From assembly GCF_014174475.1 (NCBI RefSeq), contig NZ_JACJUD010000003.1, forward strand, positions 186,001-250,000: a stretch of DNA of 64,000 bases. The letters are read 5' to 3'. Position 1 is the first letter of the stretch. Each line of letters starts with the position of its first letter. Of this stretch, positions 22,072 to 30,856 are shown piece after piece. The notes below the pieces were generated by a model, which was not told the origin of the DNA, did no database searches, and saw only the letters and a program-made list of their open reading frames with translations. The position numbers and the translations under genes were made by a program. This DNA comes from Aquipseudomonas ullengensis (lineage in GTDB: Bacteria > Pseudomonadota > Gammaproteobacteria > Pseudomonadales > Pseudomonadaceae).

Positions 22072-23016
22072 ATGCAAATCAAACTCGCCAACCCCCGCGG
22101 CTTTTGTGCAGGCGTCGACCGCGCCATCGAGATCGTCAATCGGGCGCTAGAAGTATTCGGCGCACCGATCTATGTGCGACACGAAGTGGTGCACAACAAA
22201 TTCGTGGTCGAGGACTTGCGTTCGCGCGGTGCGATCTTCGTTGAAGAGCTGGATCAGGTGCCGGACAACACCATCGTCATCTTCAGCGCGCATGGCGTAT
22301 CCCAGGCCGTGCGCCAGGAGGCTGATCGGCGGGGCCTGAAAGTCTTCGATGCGACCTGCCCCCTGGTAACCAAGGTGCATCTTGAAGTCGCGCGCTACAG
22401 CCGCGACGGCCGCGAATGCATCCTGATCGGCCACGAAGGGCACCCGGAAGTCGAAGGCACCATGGGCCAATACGATGACCGCAATGGCGGGGCCATCTAT
22501 CTGGTCGAAGACGAAGAAGACGTGGCCAATCTGGTGGTCCGCAACCCCGAGTCACTAGCCTTTGTCACCCAGACCACACTGTCGATGGACGACACCAGTC
22601 GAGTCATCGATGCCCTGCGCAGCAAGTTCCCCAGCATTGGTGGGCCGCGCAAGGACGACATCTGCTACGCCACCCAGAACCGCCAGGATGCGGTCAAGCA
22701 ACTGGCCAGCGAGTGTGATGTGGTGTTGGTGGTGGGCAGCCCGAACAGCTCCAACTCCAATCGACTGCGTGAGCTGGCTGAGCGCCTCGATACGCCGGCC
22801 TATCTGATCGATGGTGCCGAAGATCTCAAGCAGGACTGGTTTGCCAATGTGCAGCGCATTGGCATCACTGCAGGCGCATCAGCTCCAGAGGTGCTCGTGC
22901 TCGGAGTGGTTGAGCGGCTGCGTAGCTGGGGGGCGGTTGGCGCGGAGGAGCTGCTTGGGCGACCGGAGAACGTGACGTTCTCGATGCCCAAGGAGCTGCG
23001 GGTAAAGAGCTTGTAA
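22072..23016 (+). CDS. ispH: 4-hydroxy-3-methylbut-2-enyl diphosphate reductase IspH
   Basis: The 314-residue iron-sulfur enzyme makes IPP and DMAPP in the last MEP-pathway step. The three cluster Cys are visible in [13 protein letters not shown] (~12), [12 protein letters not shown] (~96) and [11 protein letters not shown] (~197). The [13 protein letters not shown] block and [10 protein letters not shown] substrate loop are intact. It closes the ileS operon and is followed by a terminator. Confidence 0.98.
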   Translation: MQIKLANPRGFCAGVDRAIEIVNRALEVFGAPIYVRHEVVHNKFVVEDLRSRGAIFVEELDQVPDNTIVIFSAHGVSQAVRQEADRRGLKVFDATCPLVTKVHLEVARYSRDGRECILIGHEGHPEVEGTMGQYDDRNGGAIYLVEDEEDVANLVVRNPESLAFVTQTTLSMDDTSRVIDALRSKFPSIGGPRKDDICYATQNRQDAVKQLASECDVVLVVGSPNSSNSNRLRELAERLDTPAYLIDGAEDLKQDWFANVQRIGITAGASAPEVLVLGVVERLRSWGAVGAEELLGRPENVTFSMPKELRVKSL

Positions 23017-23039
23017 TTCTAGCTGCTTATCTAGAGACA

Positions 23040-23075
23040 CAAAAAAGCCGACTCAGATGAGTCGGCTTTTTCTTA
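23040..23075. terminator. Bidirectional terminator between ispH and pilE
   Basis: AAAAAAGCCGACT / AGTCGGCTTTTTCTT has T runs on both strands between the convergent ispH and pilE genes. Confidence 0.88.
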
Positions 23076-23083
23076 TCGCTTAT

Positions 23084-23452
23084 TTACTGCCATGCACATT
23101 GGCCGGCGAGGCTGCCCCCGCGCACGTTAGCGGCGTTCAGGGTCAAGTTTCCATTTAGCCGGCCGGCCGCTGTTGCAGTAAGTCGGTAGTCGGCAGCTGA
23201 CACGTTGCTTGCAGCTACCCCAAACTCGGAAGTTGAGTTTGGCATGGTCGTGTTTGCGTCGTAGCTGCCATTATTTTGCGCTCTGGCACGCTCCATGGCG
23301 TTGGCAGCACCATTGAGTAAGGCTTTGCCGTCTTCGCAGGCGGCTCGCTCTAAATAGGCGGTGTAGCTAGGCAGGGCAATCGCAGCCAATACCGCAATGA
23401 TTAGTATCGTAATCATCAGTTCTATCAGGGTAAAACCGTTCTGTTTTTTCAT
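23084..23452 (-). CDS. pilE: Type IV pilus minor pilin PilE
   Basis: The 122-residue prepilin has leader MKKQNG cut before [20 protein letters not shown], with Glu at mature position 5. Only two Cys remain in the head (ACEDG and the C-terminal GQCAWQ), forming the probable disulfide loop. PilE is a minor pilin of the initiating tip complex. It is the last gene of the minor pilin operon and begins 11 bases after the pilY1 stop; pilY2, which sits between them in P. aeruginosa, is absent. Confidence 0.93.
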   Translation of the reverse strand: MKKQNGFTLIELMITILIIAVLAAIALPSYTAYLERAACEDGKALLNGAANAMERARAQNNGSYDANTTMPNSTSEFGVAASNVSAADYRLTATAAGRLNGNLTLNAANVRGGSLAGQCAWQ

Positions 23453-23463
23453 TGTTCGGGTTC

Positions 23464-26400
23464 TCAGTTGACCGGCTCATCTGTCCAATAGGTGCGTGGC
23501 GTGCTTGGCATCCAGATACAGATTGGGTTCTTGTCGCAGCGGCATTTCTCTGGGTTTGCTGCGCTGTCGCACTGGTCATCATCGTCATCCCCGCCGTTGC
23601 CTTCAACCAGTTGCGATGGGTCGTTATAAGCCCAGCAGCTGTTGCCCTGGCAGAACAGTTGCGGGTTGGACGGCAGGCTGCTGCCCTGTGTATCCACGTC
23701 GCGAGTGGTGTTGATAGCGGTGGAGTCCAGCAAGGACACGGTATACCCGCGAGTTGTGCCTGGAGCTGCTTTGCAGGAGTTCTGGCTGACTTCAGGTTCA
23801 TAGGTGTTGAACAGCAATTTGCCGTCGATGACCAGTGGGCGGGACAGCACTTTCTCTCCCGAACGAGTCAGGCGGATATACCAACCGTCTTCGGCCTGAA
23901 GGTCTTCCAGTTGCGCAGCAGTTGCAGTTGTCAGACTGGTGGCATCGTACAGATTGGCCTCAGTAAGAATGCCACCTATCCCGTTTAGGTTTTCTGTGCG
24001 GAATGAGTAGAAACGGTCCTGAATAACTTTATTCAGTGGGTGCCCGCGATAGCCAGATCCGATATTGACAGTCAGATTGAGCGCATTGCCAACAGTGGCT
24101 AGCGCGATCTCTGGCTCGTGGTAGAAGCGCCGAGCGCCGGCGGCATCACTACCCGCTACGCTGGCAAATACGCCGCCCGTTACCAGGCCTGTGCCGCTCT
24201 GGCCATTGTGGACGTGGAAGCGCCAGACTTGGCCGCCCATATCGCCTACGAAGATCTGGCCAGCCAGCCCGTTGGGGTCAACGTAGGCATTGCCATTGGC
24301 GTCGGTCTGCAGGCCAACCACGCTGACTCCGCTCGGAATGCTGTAGTCCATGGCTGAGAAGCCGTTTGTTTTGGACGCGGACCAGATCAGGGAGCCTGTA
24401 CGAGCATTGACGATGTAGACGGCATTGCCCTGATCGTCAGTGGTGCGCACAGTGGCATTGTCTTGGTCTGGGTCGTAACCGCCACCAAATACCAGTACAT
24501 CGGTAATGGTGCTGCCAATTTTGATCTTGGTTTTTACGGGTGCAGACCAGGTTTGTCCAAGGCTGCCAAAGCCGCTGGTAACGCCCCCCTGGATTTTCCA
24601 CAGCAAGCTGGGGGAGGTGCGGTTGGTGATGTCCAGTGCGTATATGTCCTTGCCGCCTCGGCCCATGGTGGCGTAGGCATAGACGAACTCACCGGTACCA
24701 ATAACGCCGTTGTTGTTGGCGTCGTTTGCCCACACGGTAACGGTGTTGTCCATGCCGTATGGATGGGTCTCGGTGCTGTGCTCCGCGCTTGCTTCGTTGG
24801 CCATCAGGCGCTTGATGTTAGGCAGCAAGGGAGCTGGCATGAAGGCAAATTGCTCGGCACCGGTCTTGGTGTTGAACATCTGCACAAAGCCTTCGTTGGT
24901 ACCGATGATGGCGCTCTGCTCTTCGTCCGTGCAGATGCCGTTGGTGTAGGTGGTGCAGCTATAGGTGATCAGGCTGGGCGTGGCATGAATCGGGTCACCC
25001 ACAGCCTTGCGTTCGACTCCACTGCTGAGGCCGCGGATATAAGTGATGAGGTCCACTCGCTCCTGGGCGGTCGATGCAGAGAGTGCGGTGGTGGTAAGTG
25101 CGGCGTTGCTGGTGTCAATGGCAGTGAGAGTGTTGCTGCCCGAGGTGACATTGGTAAATAGATTGCGACTGGCTGGGGTCGGTAGCTGTGAAGCGGCCCC
25201 ACCATCAGCGACAACGGAGCCGTCTTTCATGGTGTTAGGGGTCCACCAGCTGCGAATGTCGCTCTTGAAATAGCCGGAAGCAGGGTCAATGGCCGCTGTG
25301 CCATCACGGTCAACAATGATGGCATCGCCGCTGCTGGTATCCATACGGTAGCGTTTGAGGTTGCCTGCCCAGCGATCCGTAGCTGATGGTCGGAACAGGG
25401 AGAAGTACAGCTCATCCTTGTTGTCTTGGCGGTTGAAGGTGTTTACCGGTGCGCTGGCGCTGACAAATGTGGTGTCGGTTGCCAAGACTTCACCCAAGAT
25501 TTTGTTGAAGGCCTTGGTGAGTTCACCAGATGTTTCGGCGCTGTTGAAGGAGCCACCGCCGTTGGTGGCAATGTCTTTCAGGAAGTTCTTGATGTTGGTG
25601 CTGGCGGTGGTGCCGCTGGCATCCAGGGCGAAGCCAACAGTATGCGTGGTGACTTTATTGTCGCCAGCAAGGGTGCTGAGTTGGTCGTTGGTGAACATGT
25701 AGGTGGCCAGGGTGCGCGCGCACTTTTCGCCATCATCTGTAGCGTCACCTGAGCAACTGCCGGCGATGCCTCTAATGCCGTCTTTCGCGTCAGTGGTATT
25801 GCCATTGGCTTGGCCGTCGGTCAGCAGTACCAAGTGGGTCGGCTGGCAGGAGGCGGTCATAGGCGTGGGTCTTCCACTCAGGCTTCCACGCAGATAGCGA
25901 GCGGCGTCATACAGCGTCGGCACTATGGGGGTGCCGTCTTCGGCGAACATGTTGTTCACGCCTGCGACCATTTCATCGCGAACGGTAACGGTGCCCTGGT
26001 CGGCCAGGCCGCCGTTGGCAATTTTGATGCGCAGTTTGATGGATTGCGAAGGGTTCTGTTCGTAAGCCACGGCGTTGAGTGAGGAGTCGCCTGATTGGGC
26101 GAGGAACACACTGATGGCGTTGTTGGCTGCCCAGCCCGCACGGGCAAACACGTTCTGCAGGCTGCTGGCTAGCCCGGACGGGGCGCAATATACGGTTTGT
26201 CCCGTTAGCCACCCGCCATTGGCCGCGTTGAACGTGCAGCTGTTGCTGCCTGTTTTGTTGCGGTCGCTCAGGTTGTCTTCTTCAGAGATGAACCCCGCTG
26301 AGTTGTCCGTATTCTCAACGCTGATGGTAGTGCTCATGTTAGGTGAACTCACGGTGTTGGCCGGGGTTATTGCCAGCCTGGCATCCATGATTGTTGCGTT

Positions 26401-28086
26401 CTTGAGGATGCGTACCTGTTCAAATCGTGCCGCTATTAGAGCTCTGTCCAGCGGTAGGGTGGTGCCGGCAACACTGATGGTCCCGCCGGATGACTCATAA
26501 GCATCGTTTTTCTCGGCATTGACGCGTAGCTCAATGATCGGGTTGATGCAGCCACTGCTACCGCCGCTGTAGCTGACGTTGAGAACCGGCTGCAGGCCGC
26601 CAGCGCCGTCGATGCTGTAGGCCACTCGGTTGCTGGTGTTTCCGGCTTTGGGCGAAATATAAAACGCCATGGCGTTGTTACCGCACCAGCCAGTACCGCT
26701 CACGACACCTTGCACCAGGCTGGTTACATCAGGGCCTGTGACAGGGGCGGGCGTAGGGGCTGCGACCCAGGCGGGAGCCGTCCAGTCTATTGGTGCGCTC
26801 TTGGTTCTGGTTGTCAGGTTAGAGCCGGCCGTGAATAAGGTGGCACTGCTGGTGTTTTCGGCGCGAACTTCAAAGGTGGCATCGCCTGCCGAACTGCTGG
26901 CCGCCGGCACAAAACTGATGGTTGCGGAGTTGATTGTCGCGCCTGCCGGAATCCCGACATCCTGGAAGCGCAAGGCGGCCATGCGGGTTTCATCAACATT
27001 GGAGGTGGACGTGTACTCGACTACGAGCTGAGGCATGTAGCCGCTTGTATAGATCGAGTAGTTATTGCTTCCACCAATATAAATGCGGGCCAGCACAGAG
27101 GAAATTGGATCGGCAGAAGGGGTGACGCTGCGCAGAGTGTTCAGTTGCGAGGTCAGGTTGATCTGTACTTGGCCGCCGGTTGACCAACCACCTGTAGGTG
27201 TAATTGTATCGTTAGTAAAGGTGCGGGACGCTGCTATGGCCTCATTGTCATTCAGAACTGCCGGGGCTTTGCTCTGCTGTAGCTTTACAGTGATTGCAGG
27301 GTTTCGAGCTGTGTTATTAGCCCTGTTGCTTGATGCTGTCATAGCAATGTACGCATTGCTGATGGTTGCACCTGCGGGAATACTTAGCCCTTGGAAGTGG
27401 AAGAGCACTTCCGATGTTCTGAGGTTATCGGTTGTGCGAGTTGCTTCGCCCTGGCAGGGGGCCTTGTTGCGCGTGACTATGGCGCTGTTCATTCGGCAGG
27501 CATAGTCGGCGGAGTTGTAGGTTTTGCGGAAGTTGATGCTTGCATCATCGAGGGTAATGATGGGGTTGCTGGCCACGGTGTTGGTGGTGCCGATCGTTCC
27601 CATTACCAAGGTCGGCGCATCGGTGACGGCCGTGCCCAGCGGGTTCGTTGCTTGTGTCGCGTCGTCGCCAGATACGAGGATGCCAGGTGTGCTGGCTGAG
27701 ATTACGTTGCTGGATGGTACGGTTTGATCGATATCAGTGACTGGATACATGAAGCGGCTGTTGCCGTACTCGCCTCGGCTATTGAGCACCATGATGCCGG
27801 CATTGATGCCTGAGGTATTTCCCAGAATGTCGCTGAAGGACTCTTTGAGCACCGTCATCCGTGATTTGGCACCACCGGTGGCATTCTGGTTGGTAGTCAG
27901 CCCCCAGTTCATTGAGCCGGAGTTGTCGAGGATAAACAGCACGTTAGGTTTGGCTGTGCCCACACTGGTGTCGGGGCTACTGAAGAAGATCTCTGTATCG
28001 TCGGCGTGGCTGAGGGCACTGGAAAAAATCAGGGCGCTGGCCAGGCAGGATGAAAGGGTTGTACGCAGGAAGCGTGAGCTTTTCAT
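23464..28086 (-). CDS. pilY1: Type IV pilus tip adhesin PilY1 with enlarged vWA region
   Basis: The protein has 1,540 residues, against about 1,160 in P. aeruginosa. The signal peptide is at 1-28. A von Willebrand A domain begins at ~47 with the MIDAS loop DNSGSM (54-59) but resumes only at ~700 (VPTLYDA, then LLTDGQAN at ~750). Between lie three related beta-sandwich segments starting near 228, 367 and 552 (motifs FQGLSIPAGATISNAYI, FQDVGIPAGATINSATI, FEQVRILKNATIMDARL). The C-terminal ~500 residues form the PilY1 beta-propeller, with a calcium-loop-like DANNNGVIGTGE and the blade IFVGDMGGQVWRF. The ATG at 28086 follows AAGGAA; an upstream in-frame extension lacks a signal peptide. The role is pilus-tip adhesion, surface sensing and assembly priming. 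Confidence 0.95.
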   Translation of the reverse strand: MKSSRFLRTTLSSCLASALIFSSALSHADDTEIFFSSPDTSVGTAKPNVLFILDNSGSMNWGLTTNQNATGGAKSRMTVLKESFSDILGNTSGINAGIMVLNSRGEYGNSRFMYPVTDIDQTVPSSNVISASTPGILVSGDDATQATNPLGTAVTDAPTLVMGTIGTTNTVASNPIITLDDASINFRKTYNSADYACRMNSAIVTRNKAPCQGEATRTTDNLRTSEVLFHFQGLSIPAGATISNAYIAMTASSNRANNTARNPAITVKLQQSKAPAVLNDNEAIAASRTFTNDTITPTGGWSTGGQVQINLTSQLNTLRSVTPSADPISSVLARIYIGGSNNYSIYTSGYMPQLVVEYTSTSNVDETRMAALRFQDVGIPAGATINSATISFVPAASSSAGDATFEVRAENTSSATLFTAGSNLTTRTKSAPIDWTAPAWVAAPTPAPVTGPDVTSLVQGVVSGTGWCGNNAMAFYISPKAGNTSNRVAYSIDGAGGLQPVLNVSYSGGSSGCINPIIELRVNAEKNDAYESSGGTISVAGTTLPLDRALIAARFEQVRILKNATIMDARLAITPANTVSSPNMSTTISVENTDNSAGFISEEDNLSDRNKTGSNSCTFNAANGGWLTGQTVYCAPSGLASSLQNVFARAGWAANNAISVFLAQSGDSSLNAVAYEQNPSQSIKLRIKIANGGLADQGTVTVRDEMVAGVNNMFAEDGTPIVPTLYDAARYLRGSLSGRPTPMTASCQPTHLVLLTDGQANGNTTDAKDGIRGIAGSCSGDATDDGEKCARTLATYMFTNDQLSTLAGDNKVTTHTVGFALDASGTTASTNIKNFLKDIATNGGGSFNSAETSGELTKAFNKILGEVLATDTTFVSASAPVNTFNRQDNKDELYFSLFRPSATDRWAGNLKRYRMDTSSGDAIIVDRDGTAAIDPASGYFKSDIRSWWTPNTMKDGSVVADGGAASQLPTPASRNLFTNVTSGSNTLTAIDTSNAALTTTALSASTAQERVDLITYIRGLSSGVERKAVGDPIHATPSLITYSCTTYTNGICTDEEQSAIIGTNEGFVQMFNTKTGAEQFAFMPAPLLPNIKRLMANEASAEHSTETHPYGMDNTVTVWANDANNNGVIGTGEFVYAYATMGRGGKDIYALDITNRTSPSLLWKIQGGVTSGFGSLGQTWSAPVKTKIKIGSTITDVLVFGGGYDPDQDNATVRTTDDQGNAVYIVNARTGSLIWSASKTNGFSAMDYSIPSGVSVVGLQTDANGNAYVDPNGLAGQIFVGDMGGQVWRFHVHNGQSGTGLVTGGVFASVAGSDAAGARRFYHEPEIALATVGNALNLTVNIGSGYRGHPLNKVIQDRFYSFRTENLNGIGGILTEANLYDATSLTTATAAQLEDLQAEDGWYIRLTRSGEKVLSRPLVIDGKLLFNTYEPEVSQNSCKAAPGTTRGYTVSLLDSTAINTTRDVDTQGSSLPSNPQLFCQGNSCWAYNDPSQLVEGNGGDDDDDQCDSAANPEKCRCDKNPICIWMPSTPRTYWTDEPVN

Positions 28087-28139
28087 GTTGCGATTCCTTG
28101 GCAGCGGTGCGCCCAAAGATTTACGAAATGGTTTGGTGG

Positions 28140-28616
28140 CTAGAGGCTTGTAGCGCCTCGGCGCTGGCCACCTTGTCGGTGTACCGCGGTAGCTGTGCAG
28201 TTGCCGTCGTTGTCACACGCCTGGCCGGTGCTTTGAACTTCAAAGCAATAGAGTTCAATGCTTCCCGGGCGCATACCTTGACCAGAGCAGGTTTTGGGGT
28301 TGGAAATTGCCAGAATTGAAAATGTCTCACGGGGGCTTCCATTGCTGACCGCGGTCACAGGGCCCGCTGTTAGATCCATGGTGGGGGCGAACGTGGCGCT
28401 GGGCATCGAGTAGCTGGTGCTTTGAAAGTACGATTCAGTCCATTTGATGAGGCCGCTTTCTGCAGCCTGGAAGGCCGCATTTTGCTCCTGACTGTTGGAT
28501 GAAATGCGCAGCTGCAATGAGGACTGGTTGGCGGCAGTAATCGCGATCAGGGTGAGGATCAAGAGTAGAAGCAGGCTCACCACAAGGACGATGCCGCGTT
28601 GCTTGTGATTGTTCAT
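28140..28616 (-). CDS. pilX: Type IV pilus minor pilin PilX
   Basis: This 158-residue prepilin-like protein has leader MNNHKQRG followed by IVLVVSLLLLLILTLIAITA. Mature position 5 is Val, not Glu, which is the GspK/PilX hallmark for the tip-most subunit. The AANQSSLQLRISSNS...AFQAAESGL pattern is typical PilX_N. It is shorter than PAO1 PilX (~195). It overlaps pilW by four bases (ATGA). Confidence 0.92.
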   Translation of the reverse strand: MNNHKQRGIVLVVSLLLLLILTLIAITAANQSSLQLRISSNSQEQNAAFQAAESGLIKWTESYFQSTSYSMPSATFAPTMDLTAGPVTAVSNGSPRETFSILAISNPKTCSGQGMRPGSIELYCFEVQSTGQACDNDGNCTATAVHRQGGQRRGATSL

Positions 28617-29215
28617 AGCAGGCGGTTCCTCAGTTCGTAGGTGCCGCTAAAGGTACGGGCGTTCAGTGGAGTGATTTCATTGGCGCCGCGCGAGTCGCTG
28701 ATGGTGATGGTCACCCGAATGGCTGTGGCGGAGACGGCGCTGCCTGATGGAAGAAACTCGACAGCCATGCTGGCGTCATCGAGGATCGGGTCGTCGTTGC
28801 GGGATATGGTGTTGTTGGCGCTGCTGTAGGTGATCGGCGGATTGGTCAGGTCCAGAGCAGTCGAGCTACCCGTGGCATCAGTGCAGCCGCTACCCGGAAC
28901 GGCATAGCGGAAGGTAATGTTGCTGGCTGCTGTGCTGGTTACCGCATCGTCTGGCAGAGTCCCACCGCTATTGGGGAGCGGGGTTTCCGTATCTGCCGCA
29001 ATACCGCAGCCTTGGTAGCCTGCTCGTCTGGCATCGGCACCGATGATTTCCAGGGCAATACGCCCACTTTCCTGCATTTGGGCCAGCTCGGTGTTGTTGC
29101 GACTGGAAAAATACGAACTCATGAACAGGTCGGTAACGCCCAGGATGAGAATCGAGCTGATGAGGACCGCAACCATCAGTTCAACCAAGGAGAATCCGCG
29201 AGAGTAGTTTTTCAT
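28613..29215 (-). CDS. pilW: Type IV pilus minor pilin PilW
   Basis: The 200-residue prepilin has leader MKNYSRG followed by FSLVELMVAVLISSILILGV with Glu5. The PilW block LAQMQESGRIALEIIGADARRAGYQGCG follows the helix in split form (LAQMQESGRIALEII then GADARRAGYQGCG). PAO1 PilW is about 274 residues, so the head domain here is compact. The start overlaps the pilV stop (ATGA) and the end overlaps pilX, so translation is probably coupled. Confidence 0.92.
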   Translation of the reverse strand: MKNYSRGFSLVELMVAVLISSILILGVTDLFMSSYFSSRNNTELAQMQESGRIALEIIGADARRAGYQGCGIAADTETPLPNSGGTLPDDAVTSTAASNITFRYAVPGSGCTDATGSSTALDLTNPPITYSSANNTISRNDDPILDDASMAVEFLPSGSAVSATAIRVTITISDSRGANEITPLNARTFSGTYELRNRLL

Positions 29216-29715
29216 AGCTCAGCCTCCACGCGGACGAACTGCGTGTCCTGGCTACTTTCCAGCCAGGCGATATTCACGGTGTAAGTGTTTATTTCCGCCC
29301 CTGTTCCGCGAACGATGCTGGTTTGTCCGGGTACGACGCTAGGCAGATTGGTGCGTACCGAAGCGCACCATTGGGCGAGATCTTGTGCTGCTCGTGCGCT
29401 CCCTACGGCCTGAGTGCCTGTGGCCGGTGTAGCGCAGTTCGGCAGGGCGCTTAAGGCGTAGGCGCTGTTCTGGGTGGCAAAACTGACTTTGCGGGACTCC
29501 AGTGCTGAGTAGGCTAGTTTGTTGGTTCGCATTCTTTCGATGATGTCGTAGGCCAGCAGGGTGGCTTGACTGCGCGCGTACGCGCTTTCATTCGATTGCT
29601 GGCTGCGGACCATCAGGCTTGCCATTCCCAGCAGGCCAACCGCGAGTACGACCAGGGCAACCATGACTTCAATCAGCGTGAAACCATGGCTGCGGAGGGT
29701 TGGGTGAGTTCTCAT
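29212..29715 (-). CDS. pilV: Type IV pilus minor pilin PilV
   Basis: The prepilin has ~167 residues with leader ending ...HPTLRSHG and helix FTLIEVMVALVVLAVGLLGM (Glu5). QQSNESAYARSQATLLAYDI and IERMRTN are typical of PilV. The ATG at 29715 is preferred; a TTG five codons upstream is also in frame and lies inside the fimU end. Head Cys residues (NCATPA, WCAS) may form a disulfide. Confidence 0.92.
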   Translation of the reverse strand: MRTHPTLRSHGFTLIEVMVALVVLAVGLLGMASLMVRSQQSNESAYARSQATLLAYDIIERMRTNKLAYSALESRKVSFATQNSAYALSALPNCATPATGTQAVGSARAAQDLAQWCASVRTNLPSVVPGQTSIVRGTGAEINTYTVNIAWLESSQDTQFVRVEAEL

Positions 29716-29722
29716 CGGGCGC

Positions 29723-30178
29723 TTACTCAACTTTGCTGTGGCCGATTGGGTTTACCGTAACGGTGCGTGTATCTACTGTTACGCTGCCTCCGGCTGAGGT
29801 GCCGTCCCCGTTGAAGCTGATCGCGGCTCCGGCAATCGTTACACCGCCTGCTGCAGGGATGGTGCGAATCACTACGCCTGCATTAGTGCGGACTACCCCG
29901 CCATCGCTCCAGCTACCGCTGCAGGTGCTCTGATCGCTGCTTGGGCATACGGTTACGCTGGCTCGGCGGAGGACTGCTTCGCTGCGAGCCAGCTTAAAGG
30001 CGCCTAGCAGATTATTGGCGGCAGATGTTGTGCGACTGGCGTCGAGGGTCGACCGGAAATCTGGAAGGGCAATCAGCGCGACAATCGCGATGATTGCCAG
30101 CACGACCATCAGCTCCAACAGAGAAAAGCCTCGTTGTTGGCCTGTGTGTCGTCTATCCATTGTTCGGCTGCAGGACAT
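29723..30178 (-). CDS. fimU: Type IV pilus minor pilin FimU
   Basis: The ~151-residue prepilin of the GspH/FimT family has leader ending ...GQQRG and helix FSLLELMVVLAIIAIVALIA with Glu5. NNLLGAFKLARSEAVLRRASVTVCPS is the FimU/FimT signature, with Cys in VCPSSDQSTC. The start could be ATG 30178 or ATG 30160; neither ribosome site is strong. FimU links the tip complex to PilA in P. aeruginosa. It heads the fimU-pilV-pilW-pilX-pilY1-pilE operon. Confidence 0.92.
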   Translation of the reverse strand: MSCSRTMDRRHTGQQRGFSLLELMVVLAIIAIVALIALPDFRSTLDASRTTSAANNLLGAFKLARSEAVLRRASVTVCPSSDQSTCSGSWSDGGVVRTNAGVVIRTIPAAGGVTIAGAAISFNGDGTSAGGSVTVDTRTVTVNPIGHSKVE

Positions 30179-30279
30179 GGCGATCTCGATTCAAGGGATT
30201 TCTGACAATGGATGCTAATGAGCGCCAGTTTGGGTGACCACTTGAAGCGGACAGGCGTAGCAAAAGCGCGATGAGTGAC

Positions 30280-30795
30280 TTAGCTGCAGGTTTTTTCGGG
30301 TCGCGGGGCTTGTTGGCGAACTCTGCCAGACAGGCTGATGACGATCTGTCGTCGCGGTTTCCCGTTTTTGCACAGGGTCAGGGTGCCGTTGGCCGCCTGG
30401 GTGGTGCCATTCTGTTCGTAGATAATCTGCGTTAGCTTGCGAAAGCTTGACCAGTGCCAGGAATAACCATCGGGAAGTTGTTCATGGCGTAGTGCGGACT
30501 CTCCGTTGTCTATGCGGCTGTTGTTATTAATGTCGTGGAAGATGAGCAGTGAGTCGTTCCATGTGGTGGTGCGGCTGCAGTCAGTTTCTCCTGCACAAAG
30601 AACTGTGGTTTGGTGACTGAAAACAGCGGCGCTGCGTGCGTGATTGATAGCGCCAGTCATCTGGTTAATGGCGTAGGTCGTTTCGTTGTTCTCGATCATT
30701 CCGCTCAGTGCGGGGGCGGCGGTGCTGAGTAGAATGGCCAGTATTGATAAGCCAATAAGCAGTTCGGCCAGGCTATGGCCATGGATTCTCTTCAT
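30280..30795 (-). CDS. fimT: GspH/FimT-family pseudopilin FimT
   Basis: The 171-residue prepilin-like protein has leader MKRIHG and helix HSLAELLIGLSILAILLSTA with Glu5. The first mature residue is His, which is unusual because most prepilins have Phe or Met. MTGAINHARSAAVFSHQTTVLC matches the GspH/FimT core, with DINNNSRIDNGE as a loop. FimT in other gamma-proteobacteria binds DNA during natural transformation. It is 102 bases from fimU and divergent from thiO. Confidence 0.88.
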   Translation of the reverse strand: MKRIHGHSLAELLIGLSILAILLSTAAPALSGMIENNETTYAINQMTGAINHARSAAVFSHQTTVLCAGETDCSRTTTWNDSLLIFHDINNNSRIDNGESALRHEQLPDGYSWHWSSFRKLTQIIYEQNGTTQAANGTLTLCKNGKPRRQIVISLSGRVRQQAPRPEKTCS

Positions 30796-30856
30796 GTTTC
30801 AGCATCCTTGCTGATGGTGTTTGAGTGCGTTGCTGAGTGTAGATAGAGGTTGTTGA

